Notes under the pieces: model-generated
Told to the model about the DNA's origin: nothing
The model's input: only the letters and a program-made list of their open reading frames with translations
Database searches by the model: none
NCBI GenBank assembly: GCA_029552545.1
Contig: JAKPDO010000050.1
Span: forward strand, 62,001-126,000
From: Planctomycetota bacterium
Lineage (GTDB): Bacteria > Planctomycetota > Phycisphaerae > Sedimentisphaerales > Anaerohalosphaeraceae
Length of the DNA: 64,000 nucleotides
Direction: 5' to 3'
Program-made: the position numbers and the translations under genes
Shown here: positions 48,192 to 56,449 of the stretch, piece by piece
Layout of the letters: every line of letters begins with the position of its first letter
How positions within the stretch are numbered: position 1 is the first letter of the stretch

Positions 48192-49610
48192 TTATAGACC
48201 CGCTGTCAGCCACTGCTCTGTGAAAATCAGTAAATCAAGGATATCAATGCGTCCATCCGGAGGGGTATTAATGTCGCAATTCGGATTCCAGCGGGTCTGC
48301 CCCGGGGTGCTGAGCCAGGCGGACGCCTGGGAGGCAAAGTCTGCCAGATTAATCCGGCAGTCCGCGTTGAAATCACTGAGAAGGAATGCCGGGCAGTCGA
48401 GCTGATTCATACGCAGTTCGGCCTCCGCCAGCCGGTCTAAGAAAAGACAATCTTCGGCCTCCGCCAGCCGACTCATTTTGACGGGGTCGGCCTGATAGGT
48501 TTTTCGCAGGGTATAAAGCCGCACGGGCAGCCGTAAATCGGCAGGCGTATAGCGGAGATTAGCGTTGAGGTATTGTTTGCAGAGGGCCTGTGTGATTTCG
48601 AGGAATAGGTATCCGTCTTCCTGTGTGGGTTCAATGATAGTGCCTTCTCCGTAATCGTTCCAGGTGACAATCTGAAGAATCTGGGCACTGCTTTGGAGGG
48701 CTCGTTCCAGTGTGTAGGAATAGGTGGAAGTGCCGTACGTGCCGTAGTCGCTCTGTGCGTCGATATATCCATAGGAGGGGCCGACTCCGGCTTCTGCGTA
48801 AATATCGTGAAATCGGGGGAAGGCGGCCGGGATAAAGGAGCCCCAGCCGGATGTGGCGGCGCGGGTGTAGAAGGCATTCAGCCGGGAGATGACGCCGGAG
48901 GTACCGTAGGCGGGCTCCGGCCAGCCGAACTCTCCCGTCCGAAGCGTATCCGGCAGAACGTGATACTGCAGGGGGAAGAAATGCGGTTTCGGGTCCAGAC
49001 CCGCAAAGAGGGTGGTCCATTCAGAGGCGGTGAAAAACTGGGGACCGAAGCAAAGCAGGACCGGGCGGCCGTCCAGTTTGAGATAGGCGGGGTCTGTAAA
49101 ATAGTTGGTCTGGAGCCATTGCATGACCTGGACGCCGTGGGCGACGGCTGCGGCGCGGTCGGGGAAATATCCATTGTTGAGCATGTTTTTGACCGTCTGG
49201 TCCTCGTAGCAGATGGAGAAGGTCAAATTGGCTTTTTTCAGGTGCGGAATCAGGGCCTGGGTTGCGTCGCGGATGCGTCCGTAATCCCAGAAGGTTTCGA
49301 TGCCGTACCAGTCAATGATCACGCCGTCGATTCCGGCGAATTTGAGCAGAAGGGCCTGAGAAGCCAGCAGGTGCGGGTCTTTGGAGTCGTAGGGGCCCAG
49401 AAGGGGACGATAGTGAGAGGCGAGGGTGTCCGGCGGGCTGAAATGATTCATATGCCAATGCCAGCCCCAGAACCCGCTGACGGGCCGAGATTGATACCAG
49501 GGCATATAATGGGCCATGATTTTTTTGGCAAAAGTCCGGCTTGGAAGGCAGGAAAAATAAATCAAAAAGATTGCGGCGATGAACTTTCGAAGGTCGGCTT
49601 TTGCTTTCAT
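48192..49610 (-). CDS. GH99/GH71-like glycoside hydrolase with C-terminal dockerin
   Basis: 472 residues. Signal peptide (RKFIAAIFLIYFSCLPSRTFA), catalytic-type domain beginning KIMAHYMPWYQSRPVSGFWGWHW, GIDGVIIDWYGIETFWDYGR and FSICYEDQTV, typical of the endo-mannosidase-like family 99 and the related family 71 fold. The C-terminal ~60 residues hold two dockerin-type calcium loops: DFNADCRINLADFASQASAW and NCDINTPPDGRIDILDLLIF. Start ATG 49610 follows GAGGGG. Specific substrate not known; the family cuts alpha-mannan or related glycans. Upstream of the sigma gene on the same strand, possibly part of the same regulon. Confidence 0.75.
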   Translation of the reverse strand: MKAKADLRKFIAAIFLIYFSCLPSRTFAKKIMAHYMPWYQSRPVSGFWGWHWHMNHFSPPDTLASHYRPLLGPYDSKDPHLLASQALLLKFAGIDGVIIDWYGIETFWDYGRIRDATQALIPHLKKANLTFSICYEDQTVKNMLNNGYFPDRAAAVAHGVQVMQWLQTNYFTDPAYLKLDGRPVLLCFGPQFFTASEWTTLFAGLDPKPHFFPLQYHVLPDTLRTGEFGWPEPAYGTSGVISRLNAFYTRAATSGWGSFIPAAFPRFHDIYAEAGVGPSYGYIDAQSDYGTYGTSTYSYTLERALQSSAQILQIVTWNDYGEGTIIEPTQEDGYLFLEITQALCKQYLNANLRYTPADLRLPVRLYTLRKTYQADPVKMSRLAEAEDCLFLDRLAEAELRMNQLDCPAFLLSDFNADCRINLADFASQASAWLSTPGQTRWNPNCDINTPPDGRIDILDLLIFTEQWLTAGL

Positions 49611-49834
49611 GAACCCCTCGTATCGGTGGAGAAAACAATCTATTCTTTCGGCAACCGGTTTCTATGATAGCCAAAATGGGTGTTTGTTGCAAGTTTTTTC
49701 TGCTTATATACACCGATGTAAAGCGGACGGGCCGAAAATAAGGGTATTTAGACCTCTAAAGTCGTGTAGGAAAACAACCGATGTTCAGAATGGGTCTTCC
49801 TGGGCCGATAAAGTGAATTGTAAGGACCCGATTT

Positions 49835-50101
49835 ATGGCAGATTGTCAATTTCTGGCAAAATGTCCGTTTTTTAATGCGGAAGAAGTGGTTCAGCGGCGA
49901 CATCTGACGGCTTATCTCAAAGAGACCTACTGCCGGGGAGATTTTACCCGCTGCTGCCGCTACCAAATCGCCACCACGATCGGGCGCGAGCATGTTCCCA
50001 CCCTGATGATGCCGGACCAGATGAGATGGGCGGAAGAGATTCTGAAAAACCATTCGGCCCAGTCCGGTTCGGTTCACTCTGCTTATTCTCAGAGCGTCTG
50101 A
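49835..50101 (+). CDS. Small Cys-rich protein (CxxxxxC-x22-C...CC type)
   Basis: 88 residues with Cys at about 4, 10, 33, 40 and 41: CQFLAKCPFFNAE, then TYCRGDFTRCCRYQIA. This pattern (CPFFN ... YCRGDFxRCxRY) is seen in many short bacterial proteins and at the ends of signalling proteins (recalled). It may bind a metal or Fe-S cluster. TAAGGA lies about 9 nt upstream of the ATG. Not coupled to a neighbour; divergent from the GH99-like gene. Function unknown. Confidence 0.65.
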   Translation: MADCQFLAKCPFFNAEEVVQRRHLTAYLKETYCRGDFTRCCRYQIATTIGREHVPTLMMPDQMRWAEEILKNHSAQSGSVHSAYSQSV

Positions 50102-50121
50102 CAAATCTGTACCCAAAGGCC

Positions 50122-50179
50122 TGGATTTCCTGCCTTCCTGCTTCGCCAAAGCTTTGGAGAACAAGCCGCGGGAATGACG
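50122..50179 (+). repeat. Dispersed palindromic repeat, copy E
   Basis: GGATTTCCTGCCTTCCTGC followed by CTTCGCCAAAGCTTTGGAGA and CAAGCCGCGGGAATGAC, clearly of the same family as copies A-D. Confidence 0.8.
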
Positions 50180-50366
50180 AGGGATTGTGCAAGAGTGACG
50201 AGTGAAAGATGCAGGCAATCTCTGTTTCCAGGGCTTCATGCCCGGAGCTGTTTTTCTTGCCGGACTTTGAAGGGGGCGGCGGACGCGTCTGTTCGTAGGA
50301 TTGTCGATTGGTTTTCGAACCCGCGCAAGCGGGCGGCATCTGACAAAATTTAGTTAAACGGTTTAG

Positions 50367-50418
50367 ATTCCCGTCTTTTTTTTCGCTGAAAGCTTCGTTG
50401 AATAAGAGGCGGGATAGT
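50367..50418 (+). repeat. Dispersed palindromic repeat, copy F (degenerate)
   Basis: AGATTCCCGTC with core TTCGCTGAAAGCTTCGTTGA and end GAGGCGGGATAG. Ends about 105 nt before the GDPD gene. Confidence 0.65.
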
Positions 50419-50522
50419 CTTGCCTTTTTGCCCCTCACGCTGTATGGTAAAGGTGCTTGGGTGGGAATCTTACTTTGTTGGTCTGCTTCGGCGGATTGTT
50501 GAGAAAAAGGAGATATGGTGTT

Positions 50523-51344
50523 ATGTTCCGGATGGGTTGGGACAGGAGTTTATTTGTTTGTCTTTTGGGGGTTCTGATGACGGCAGGATGTGCTCGGCAG
50601 GCGGAGGTTATCGCCCATCGGGGGGCTTCGTATGAGGCACCGGAGAATACACTTGCGGCGGTTCGGCTGGCCTGGGAACAGGGGGTGGATGCCGTGGAGG
50701 TGGATGTGCATCTGACGGCGGACCATCAGCTGGCGGTGATTCACGATGCGAATACCAAACGGACGGCCGGCGCGGACTGGCGCGTGAGCGAACAGACGCT
50801 GGCGGAACTGCGGACCCTGGATGTCGGCCGATGGAAGGGAGAACAATTCGCCGGACAGAGGATTCCGACACTGGAGGAGGTTTTGGAACTGGTACCGGAT
50901 GGGAAAAAGCAGCTGATTGAAATTAAATGCAAGGGGGAGATTTTGCCGTATCTGAAAAAGGCCGTTGAGAAAAGCGGCAAGCGTGGGCAGATTGTCATCA
51001 TTTGTTTCGACCCGGATGTGCTGGTTCAGAGCAAACAGCGGATGCCGGATATTCCGGTTTATTGGCTGGTGGGGACGGAGAAAGACAAAGAGACTGGAAA
51101 ACCCATTCCGCATTCGCCGAACTTGATTGACTTTATCCGGGAAAAAGGTATTGACGGGCTGAGTGTCAACTATGAAGGGGTGGATGAGGCCTTTGCCCGG
51201 GCGGTTCGAAAGGCCGGATACGATTTTTATGTCTGGACGGTGGATGACTGCCGAACGGCGGAGCGGATGATTCGTTTGGGGGCGAGGGGGATTACAACCA
51301 ACCATCCCGCCCGACTGAAAAACGAGTGTTTCAAGAAGAGGTAG
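50523..51344 (+). CDS. Glycerophosphodiester phosphodiesterase (lipoprotein)
   Basis: 273 residues. Hydrolyses glycerophosphodiesters to glycerol-3-phosphate and an alcohol. AHRGASYEAPENTLAAVRLAW (catalytic His, metal Glu), GVDAVEVDVHLTADHQLAVIHD (metal ligands and second His) are the GDPD signatures. The N-terminus has a lipobox, LMTAGC, so it is probably a lipoprotein anchored in the periplasm. ATG 50523 was chosen because AGGAG lies 12 nt upstream; a longer frame from 50457 has no basis. Faces the CBS gene tail to tail. Confidence 0.88.
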   Translation: MFRMGWDRSLFVCLLGVLMTAGCARQAEVIAHRGASYEAPENTLAAVRLAWEQGVDAVEVDVHLTADHQLAVIHDANTKRTAGADWRVSEQTLAELRTLDVGRWKGEQFAGQRIPTLEEVLELVPDGKKQLIEIKCKGEILPYLKKAVEKSGKRGQIVIICFDPDVLVQSKQRMPDIPVYWLVGTEKDKETGKPIPHSPNLIDFIREKGIDGLSVNYEGVDEAFARAVRKAGYDFYVWTVDDCRTAERMIRLGARGITTNHPARLKNECFKKR

Positions 51345-51351
51345 GCGGCTC

Positions 51352-52236
51352 TTACGGAATCAGTTGGTTGACTTTTTGGACAGCCCGATAGTGGCTGATG
51401 CGGGTGAGATTCCGCAGGATGTAGCGGATGACATCCGCGCGGCTGACCAGGCCGACCAACACACCGTCTTTGACGATCGGCACACGCCGGAAGTTGTTGT
51501 GGATGAGGCATTCGGTGATTTCAAAGACGCTTGATTCCGGGGAGAAGACGGTCACATCGGTTGTCATAATTTCTCCGACTCGGGCCGGCGGGATGGTTTG
51601 GCTGTAGAAATAAGGCATCAGGTCTTTTTCGGTGATGATTCCGACCAGATACATTCCTTCTTCGACGACCGGCAGGCCGCTGATGGAGTAGTCTGCCATC
51701 AGGGAAAGGGCTTCGCCGAGCGAGCTTTCAGGGCGGACGGTAATGAGGCCCTTGATCATCAGCTGCCGGGCGGGAAAAGGCGGTTTCGGAGCGGGTTCCT
51801 GTTCGGGAAGGAATTTATGCACATTCACGCGGACCAGGTCTGTGCGGCTGATGACGCTGACGACTTTTCCGCGATGTGTAATCGGCACACGTCGGAAGGG
51901 ATTCTGAATCAGACAATTGCAGATTTCTTCCAGAAGCGTCTCGGCCGGAAAAGAGACAACCTCTCTGTGCATGTAGCTTTCAACCAGACCGCTGGTGGTT
52001 TGTTTTTCATAGAGCATGGCCAGAAGGTCTTTTTCCGTGATGATGCCCTGCAGGTGCATGGATTTGTCCACCACCGGCAGGCCGCTGATATTCAGATCGA
52101 CAATGCAGGCCAGGGCCTGATAAAGACGGGTCTGCGGAGTCACGGTGATGACTCCGTATTTGATGACATCAATGGCCCGTTTGGCGTCCGGCTGCATAAA
52201 GCAGGCGGGTATTTCCAAGGAAGGAATTGTCTGCAT
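51352..52236 (-). CDS. Protein with four CBS domains
   Basis: 294 residues composed of two CBS pairs (Bateman modules): ISGLPVVDKSMHLQGIITEKDLL and RVPITHRGKVVSVISRTDLVR in the first half; ISGLPVVEEGMYLVGIITEKDLM and RVPIVKDGVLVGLVSRADVIR in the second. CBS pairs bind adenine nucleotides and regulate partner proteins. No enzyme domain is attached. ATG 52236 was chosen because AAGGGAAC lies just upstream; a TTG 18 nt earlier is possible. Confidence 0.88.
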   Translation of the reverse strand: MQTIPSLEIPACFMQPDAKRAIDVIKYGVITVTPQTRLYQALACIVDLNISGLPVVDKSMHLQGIITEKDLLAMLYEKQTTSGLVESYMHREVVSFPAETLLEEICNCLIQNPFRRVPITHRGKVVSVISRTDLVRVNVHKFLPEQEPAPKPPFPARQLMIKGLITVRPESSLGEALSLMADYSISGLPVVEEGMYLVGIITEKDLMPYFYSQTIPPARVGEIMTTDVTVFSPESSVFEITECLIHNNFRRVPIVKDGVLVGLVSRADVIRYILRNLTRISHYRAVQKVNQLIP

Positions 52237-52400
52237 ATCAAGTTCCCTTTTCAAACTCGGAAAGAACGTCTGATAATCCTATCGGCTATTTCTGGGTGTC
52301 GTATAAGCGGAAAGAATAGGAAATATCAAAGAATCTTTTCTTTTTTCTCGAGGTTTTTCTGCTATATTATCAGACGCAGAACAACATAAGGAGCCGTAAA

Positions 52401-53483
52401 ATGGCAGAGTTCTCTGACAATACAAACCGTCCTTCAAAAACACCTGCAGACAGCCGGGTTCAAACGCGGTTTCTGCTGATGCCCAACCAGGCCAATCCGT
52501 TTGGGACGGCCTTCGGAGGAGCGGTAGCGGCCGAGATTGATATGGCGGCTTCGATGGCGGCCCAGCGGCATGCGGGCGGGCCGGTGGTAACGGCGGCGAT
52601 GGATACGATTCAGTTTGAACGTCCGATTCAAATCGGCGATCAGGTGATGCTGGATGCGGTGGTCAGCTATGCCGGCCGTACCTCGATGGAGGTGGCGGTG
52701 GAGGTGTATTGTGAAAATCCGCAGCAGGGCCGCCGGGCCTTGGCGACAACGGCGTATCTGACCTTTGTGGCGGTGGACCCGCAGACCGGAAAACCCCGTC
52801 CGGTTCCGGCCCTTGTTCCGCAAACGCCGGAGGAAAGGAAGCGGTACGATGAGGCCTTCGTTCGCGTGCAGGCCCGTCAGCATCTTCGCCGCAGTCAGGG
52901 CGAATCCCGGCCTGCGGACGAACGGTCGGCAGGAGCGGAGGTGGAGGTGCTGCGGCCTCTTTTGTGGCGGCAGGATGTGGTGTTTCGCGGAGAGCAGTTG
53001 AGTCCGGAGGGACGAAAGAAGATTGCCCGGGCCCTGCGGACGCTGCATTCGCTGGAGTTGATGGCGACGACGATTTATCGGCTTCAAATCGGGTCGGAGC
53101 CGACGGAGCTCAATCGAGAACTGATTGCGGCGATGTGCAATGAACTGACTCATTTGCAGGATTTTCAGACGCAATTGTACGAATACGGTTTTCGTCCGAG
53201 CCCTTTGCGGCTGTTCTGGCAGGGAGTTGGGGTTGTGTTCGGGCTTGGGTCTCGCTGGGCGGGGGCGAGATGGATTTTGAAGACAGGCATTTGGGTCGAA
53301 TCCAAGGCGGTTGAGCATTACAGCCGGCTGCTTGAGGCGGCGCCCTGGGAGGAGGCATCCCGGCGGATGCTGCGGAAGAATCAGGAAGATGAGCAGGGGC
53401 ATATCCGGACGTGGCAGCGGCTGCTGAAGGAGATGGAGACGCAGAAAAAAAGCCGCCGGAAAGACGATTCCGACGGCTCTTAA
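52401..53483 (+). CDS. Hotdog acyl-CoA thioesterase fused to a COQ7/ferritin-like diiron domain
   Basis: 360 residues in two domains. Residues ~20-130 are an acyl-CoA thioesterase hotdog fold (NQANPFGTAFGGAVAAEIDM, IQFERPIQIGDQVML). Residues ~205-345 look like a COQ7/ferritin-like four-helix domain: E219 (HSLELMA), E248xxH251 (NELTHLQ), E300 (WVESKAVEHY) and E331xxH334 (DEQGH), that is two ExxH motifs plus two further Glu, the full six-ligand pattern of a diiron oxidase site. A linker rich in Pro/Glu lies between. No stop or frame break separates them. The fusion is not one I recognise. AAGGAGCCGTAAA precedes the ATG. Partner genes unclear. Confidence 0.78.
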   Translation: MAEFSDNTNRPSKTPADSRVQTRFLLMPNQANPFGTAFGGAVAAEIDMAASMAAQRHAGGPVVTAAMDTIQFERPIQIGDQVMLDAVVSYAGRTSMEVAVEVYCENPQQGRRALATTAYLTFVAVDPQTGKPRPVPALVPQTPEERKRYDEAFVRVQARQHLRRSQGESRPADERSAGAEVEVLRPLLWRQDVVFRGEQLSPEGRKKIARALRTLHSLELMATTIYRLQIGSEPTELNRELIAAMCNELTHLQDFQTQLYEYGFRPSPLRLFWQGVGVVFGLGSRWAGARWILKTGIWVESKAVEHYSRLLEAAPWEEASRRMLRKNQEDEQGHIRTWQRLLKEMETQKKSRRKDDSDGS

Positions 53484-53502
53484 ATTGGTCTGATTGATGC
53501 TT

Positions 53503-54984
53503 TCAGCGGGTTTCACTCTTGATGCGCGGCTGAGGGGCCTGCGGCGTTGAAAAGACGGTGTTGGCCAGATGCCGCTGTTCTTCCTCGCTGAGGATTGGAT
53601 TTTTCACGATTGTGGGGGTAATAAAAATCACCAGTTCACTGTTCATGGTGCTTTCGCCCTCAGAACGGAAAAGGAAGCCCACCAGAGGCAGATTGCCCAA
53701 CAGTGGGATTTTGTTGATTTGCTGAGAAACATCCTGTTTTTTCAAGCCGCCGATGACGACGGTCTGTCCGTCCCGAATCAGGGCGGTGGTCATGGTTTCC
53801 CGGCTGGCGATGATGGGCTGCGGGATGGGATTGCTGATGCCGGTGATGACAACTTCGCCGGTACGGACGCTGAATTTGGGATTCAGCAGCAGCCGGATGA
53901 GGCCGTCGCGGGTCAGGTGGGGCACAACACGCAGCTCAATGCCGACTTCGCGGAAGGCCGTGGTGCCGATGCTGCCGCCGCCGCTGCTTTCCGTTAGCTC
54001 CTGATAGGGAAACTCTTCGACGATTTTGATTTCGGCCTGCACATTGTCCAGCACGAGGATGCGCGGGTTGGCCAGCAGTTTGGCCCGAATGTCTTCCTGT
54101 TTGGCTTTCAGGGCGGCATCGAGCCGAACGTGGTCATTAAGAATGCCGAAGCGAAAGATGCCGTCGGTGCTGGAGGTTTTTCCGACATCGCCGGAGAAAA
54201 CACTAGTGATGGCCGGGTTGGTTACAGTACCCTGCACGGCGTTGCCGATGGCGCCGGAGACTGCTGTACCATTGGAGTACGAGGTCCCCTCCAGATCATA
54301 GAGGGTGTTGGTTCCCATCTGCCATTCGACGCCTAAATCCAGGTTGGCACGCGAGGAAATATCGTAGATTTTGGCCTCGACAAGAATCTGCGGGGTAATG
54401 CGGTCGATTTCTTCAATGAAGGAATCGATCGCCTTGATTTTGCTTTCCACATCCGTGACGATGATGTTGCTGGTTCCGGGGTTGGCGGAGATAGAGCCCT
54501 GTTCGGTGACGAACTTGCGAAGGGCCGCCTCCACGTCTTTGACGTCGGCATAGGTAATCCGATAGACGCGGCTGATGACTTTCTCCCGCACATCAACGAT
54601 GTCGCTGGTGGGCATGACCCGAATCATGTTTTCCGTGGCGACATAGCTGTATCCGTGGGCTTCGAGGATGTTGGTCAGGGCCTCACCGAGAGGGACATCA
54701 TTCAGGGTGGCTGTTACAGTTCCCTCTACTTTGGGGCTTTTGATGATGTCGACGTTGGCCTGTCGGGCCAGAATGCGCAGCACATCGTCAATCGGAGTGT
54801 CCCGAAAGTCCACGCTGACGGTCTGCTGCATGCGCTGCTGAACAGGACTGAGGCGTTCGGCCCGCATTCCGGCGGGGTCCTCCGTCTGCACAGCGTCCTG
54901 TCCCCATGCAGCGAGTGCCGGCAGAAGCAAAAGGCCGGCCGGCAAAATGATTTTCCAAAGGGTCTTGTTTCCTGTCTTTTCCAT
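53503..54984 (-). CDS. pilQ: Type IV pilus/type II secretion secretin (PilQ/GspD-like)
   Basis: 493 residues. Outer-membrane gated channel. Signal peptide (LWKIILPAGLLLLPALAAWG), STN-like N-terminal domain (VSVDFRDTPIDDVLRILARQ), a KH-like N1 domain (NPGTSNIIVTDVESKIKAID) and the secretin barrel (PQILVEAKIYDI, GIELRVVPHLTRDGLIRLLL, LIRDGQTVVIGGL, PLLGNLPLVGFLFRSEG, ELVIFITPTIV). Starts 30 nt after the PilP-like gene. It is the last gene of the minus-strand pilus operon. Confidence 0.92.
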   Translation of the reverse strand: MEKTGNKTLWKIILPAGLLLLPALAAWGQDAVQTEDPAGMRAERLSPVQQRMQQTVSVDFRDTPIDDVLRILARQANVDIIKSPKVEGTVTATLNDVPLGEALTNILEAHGYSYVATENMIRVMPTSDIVDVREKVISRVYRITYADVKDVEAALRKFVTEQGSISANPGTSNIIVTDVESKIKAIDSFIEEIDRITPQILVEAKIYDISSRANLDLGVEWQMGTNTLYDLEGTSYSNGTAVSGAIGNAVQGTVTNPAITSVFSGDVGKTSSTDGIFRFGILNDHVRLDAALKAKQEDIRAKLLANPRILVLDNVQAEIKIVEEFPYQELTESSGGGSIGTTAFREVGIELRVVPHLTRDGLIRLLLNPKFSVRTGEVVITGISNPIPQPIIASRETMTTALIRDGQTVVIGGLKKQDVSQQINKIPLLGNLPLVGFLFRSEGESTMNSELVIFITPTIVKNPILSEEEQRHLANTVFSTPQAPQPRIKSETR

Positions 54985-55014
54985 CCTGTTATCCTTTCGA
55001 ACGATGCCGGCTGC

Positions 55015-55698
55015 TTACGGCTGGACGGTCTGGGTCCAGCGTTTGCCGTCCTTCTCAAATTCAACAGCATCTTTGGTAATGCTGACAATTTTGATTCCGT
55101 TGATCGTATCTCCTACACAGACAATCTGATTTCCGATGATAGCGGACGGATTGGTTTGGCTGAAGACAATGCCCCGCACGATGCAGCTGGGCGTGCCCGT
55201 GCCGCCGTCAGGGGTTCGGGCGGCTGCATCCGGCGCCATCGGGTCGCGAATCTGTTCGGGCCAGGGTTCCGGCCGGACCCATTTGGCTGTTTCAGCGGTC
55301 GAAGGCGCGGAGTTTTCAGACGGGACCGCGGCAGCCGCTTTTTTGGGGGGTGCTGCCGGTGTGCGGAACACAAAAAGGAGGACCGCAATCAGAACAAAGG
55401 ACAAAACGCCGACCAGAATCAGCATCTGGGTTTGTTTGGCGTCTTTTTTGTTCTTTTTGCGGGTACGCGCCCCGGCGGGGGATCGTGTCTCTTTGGCGGA
55501 GGCCGGTCGGGCGGCGGGAGCGGCTGACGGTGCCGAGACTCCGGAGGAGGCCGGTGCGGGCTGCGGGGTATAGGTGTTCGCGTCCGCAGCAGCGGCGGCC
55601 GGAGCCGGTCCGACTGCGGCGGCCGGAGCTGCCGACGGAATCGGAGCTCCTTCAAATATAAAGGCAACTTTCTTGTGCAGTCCGGTTTTGGGTTTCAT
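55015..55698 (-). CDS. PilP/GspC-like periplasmic connector
   Basis: 227 residues. A basic, Ala/Pro-rich N-terminus, one membrane segment at about 100-122 (MLILVGVLSFVLIAVLLFVF), then a Pro-rich stalk and a small C-terminal beta domain: IRGIVFSQTNPSAIIGN region, VCVGDTINGIKIVSI and EFEKDGKRWTQ, resembling the homology region of PilP/GspC/GspB that contacts the secretin. The motif IRDPMAP precedes it. Overlaps the ParA-like gene upstream by 47 nt. Not conserved enough to name with certainty. Confidence 0.6.
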   Translation of the reverse strand: MKPKTGLHKKVAFIFEGAPIPSAAPAAAVGPAPAAAAADANTYTPQPAPASSGVSAPSAAPAARPASAKETRSPAGARTRKKNKKDAKQTQMLILVGVLSFVLIAVLLFVFRTPAAPPKKAAAAVPSENSAPSTAETAKWVRPEPWPEQIRDPMAPDAAARTPDGGTGTPSCIVRGIVFSQTNPSAIIGNQIVCVGDTINGIKIVSITKDAVEFEKDGKRWTQTVQP

Positions 55699-56449
55699 AG
55701 GTCAACTCATCCGTTAGGGATTGATATTCAAGAGCGCCGAAGCTTTGCGGTGCGTAGGTGATGACGGATTGACCCGCACTGGGGGCTTCGGCCAGACGCA
55801 CATTCCGATGGATCACAGTCCGGAAGACCAGCGGACCAAAGTAGTCGCGCATTTGTTCTTCGACCTGCCGGCTCAGGAGCGTTCTTCGTTCCACCAAAGT
55901 CAGCAGAATGCCCCGAATGCGCAGATTCGGAGCAAACCGCTCGCGAACGACGTCCACGGTTTCCATCACCTGACGCAGCCCCTCGAGGGCATAATACTGC
56001 GTCTGGACGGGAATAATCAGTTCGTCGGCGGCCACCATGGCATTGAGCGTCAAAAGATTGAGCGAGGGGGAGCAGTCGATCACACAGTAGTCAAACCGGG
56101 CGGCTGTCTCCTGAAGCAGACGGCGGAGCACATATTCCCGGTCGGTCATTCGGAGCAGCTGGGATTCGGCTCCGGACAGCAGGACGTTGCTGGGGGCCAG
56201 CAGAAGCGTCGGCAGGCATGTCGGCTGCAGGATTCGCTCGAAAAGAACCTGCGGGTTGACCAGGGCCTCGTAGATGGTCTGTTCGAGTGTATCGGGCTGA
56301 AGTCCGAAGGCCAGCGTGGCGTGTCCCTGCGGGTCGAGGTCCACCAGAAGCGTTCGATAGCCGCGTGAGGCCAGCGCCGCCGCCAGATTGACGGCGGTCG
56401 TGGTTTTCCCGCATCCTCCTTTTTGATTGGTGATTGCAAAGGTCTTCAT
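55652..56449 (-). CDS. ParA/MinD-like ATPase
   Basis: 265 residues. Deviant Walker A NQKGGCGKTTTAVNLAAALA with the second Lys typical of ParA; LLVDLDPQGHATLAFGL (switch region) and DYCVIDCSPSLNLLTLNA (Walker B). No ParB gene lies next to it, and it is translationally coupled to the PilO-like gene (ATGA overlap at 56446-56449), so a role in placing or regulating the pilus machine is more likely than plasmid partition (inference). C-terminus is extended over the start of the PilP-like gene. Confidence 0.85.
   Translation of the reverse strand: MKTFAITNQKGGCGKTTTAVNLAAALASRGYRTLLVDLDPQGHATLAFGLQPDTLEQTIYEALVNPQVLFERILQPTCLPTLLLAPSNVLLSGAESQLLRMTDREYVLRRLLQETAARFDYCVIDCSPSLNLLTLNAMVAADELIIPVQTQYYALEGLRQVMETVDVVRERFAPNLRIRGILLTLVERRTLLSRQVEEQMRDYFGPLVFRTVIHRNVRLAEAPSAGQSVITYAPQSFGALEYQSLTDELTYETQNRTAQESCLYI

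Larger units (their letters stand above)
50102..50522. other. Intergenic region with two repeat copies
   Basis: About 420 bases. Holds two copies of the dispersed repeat (50122-50179 and 50367-50418) and short unrelated sequence. No coding frame was accepted. Confidence 0.7.

Noticed and set aside
55652-56449. Plasmid or chromosome partition (parA) locus
   Set aside because: No parB or parS is adjacent, and the gene is coupled to pilus genes on both sides.
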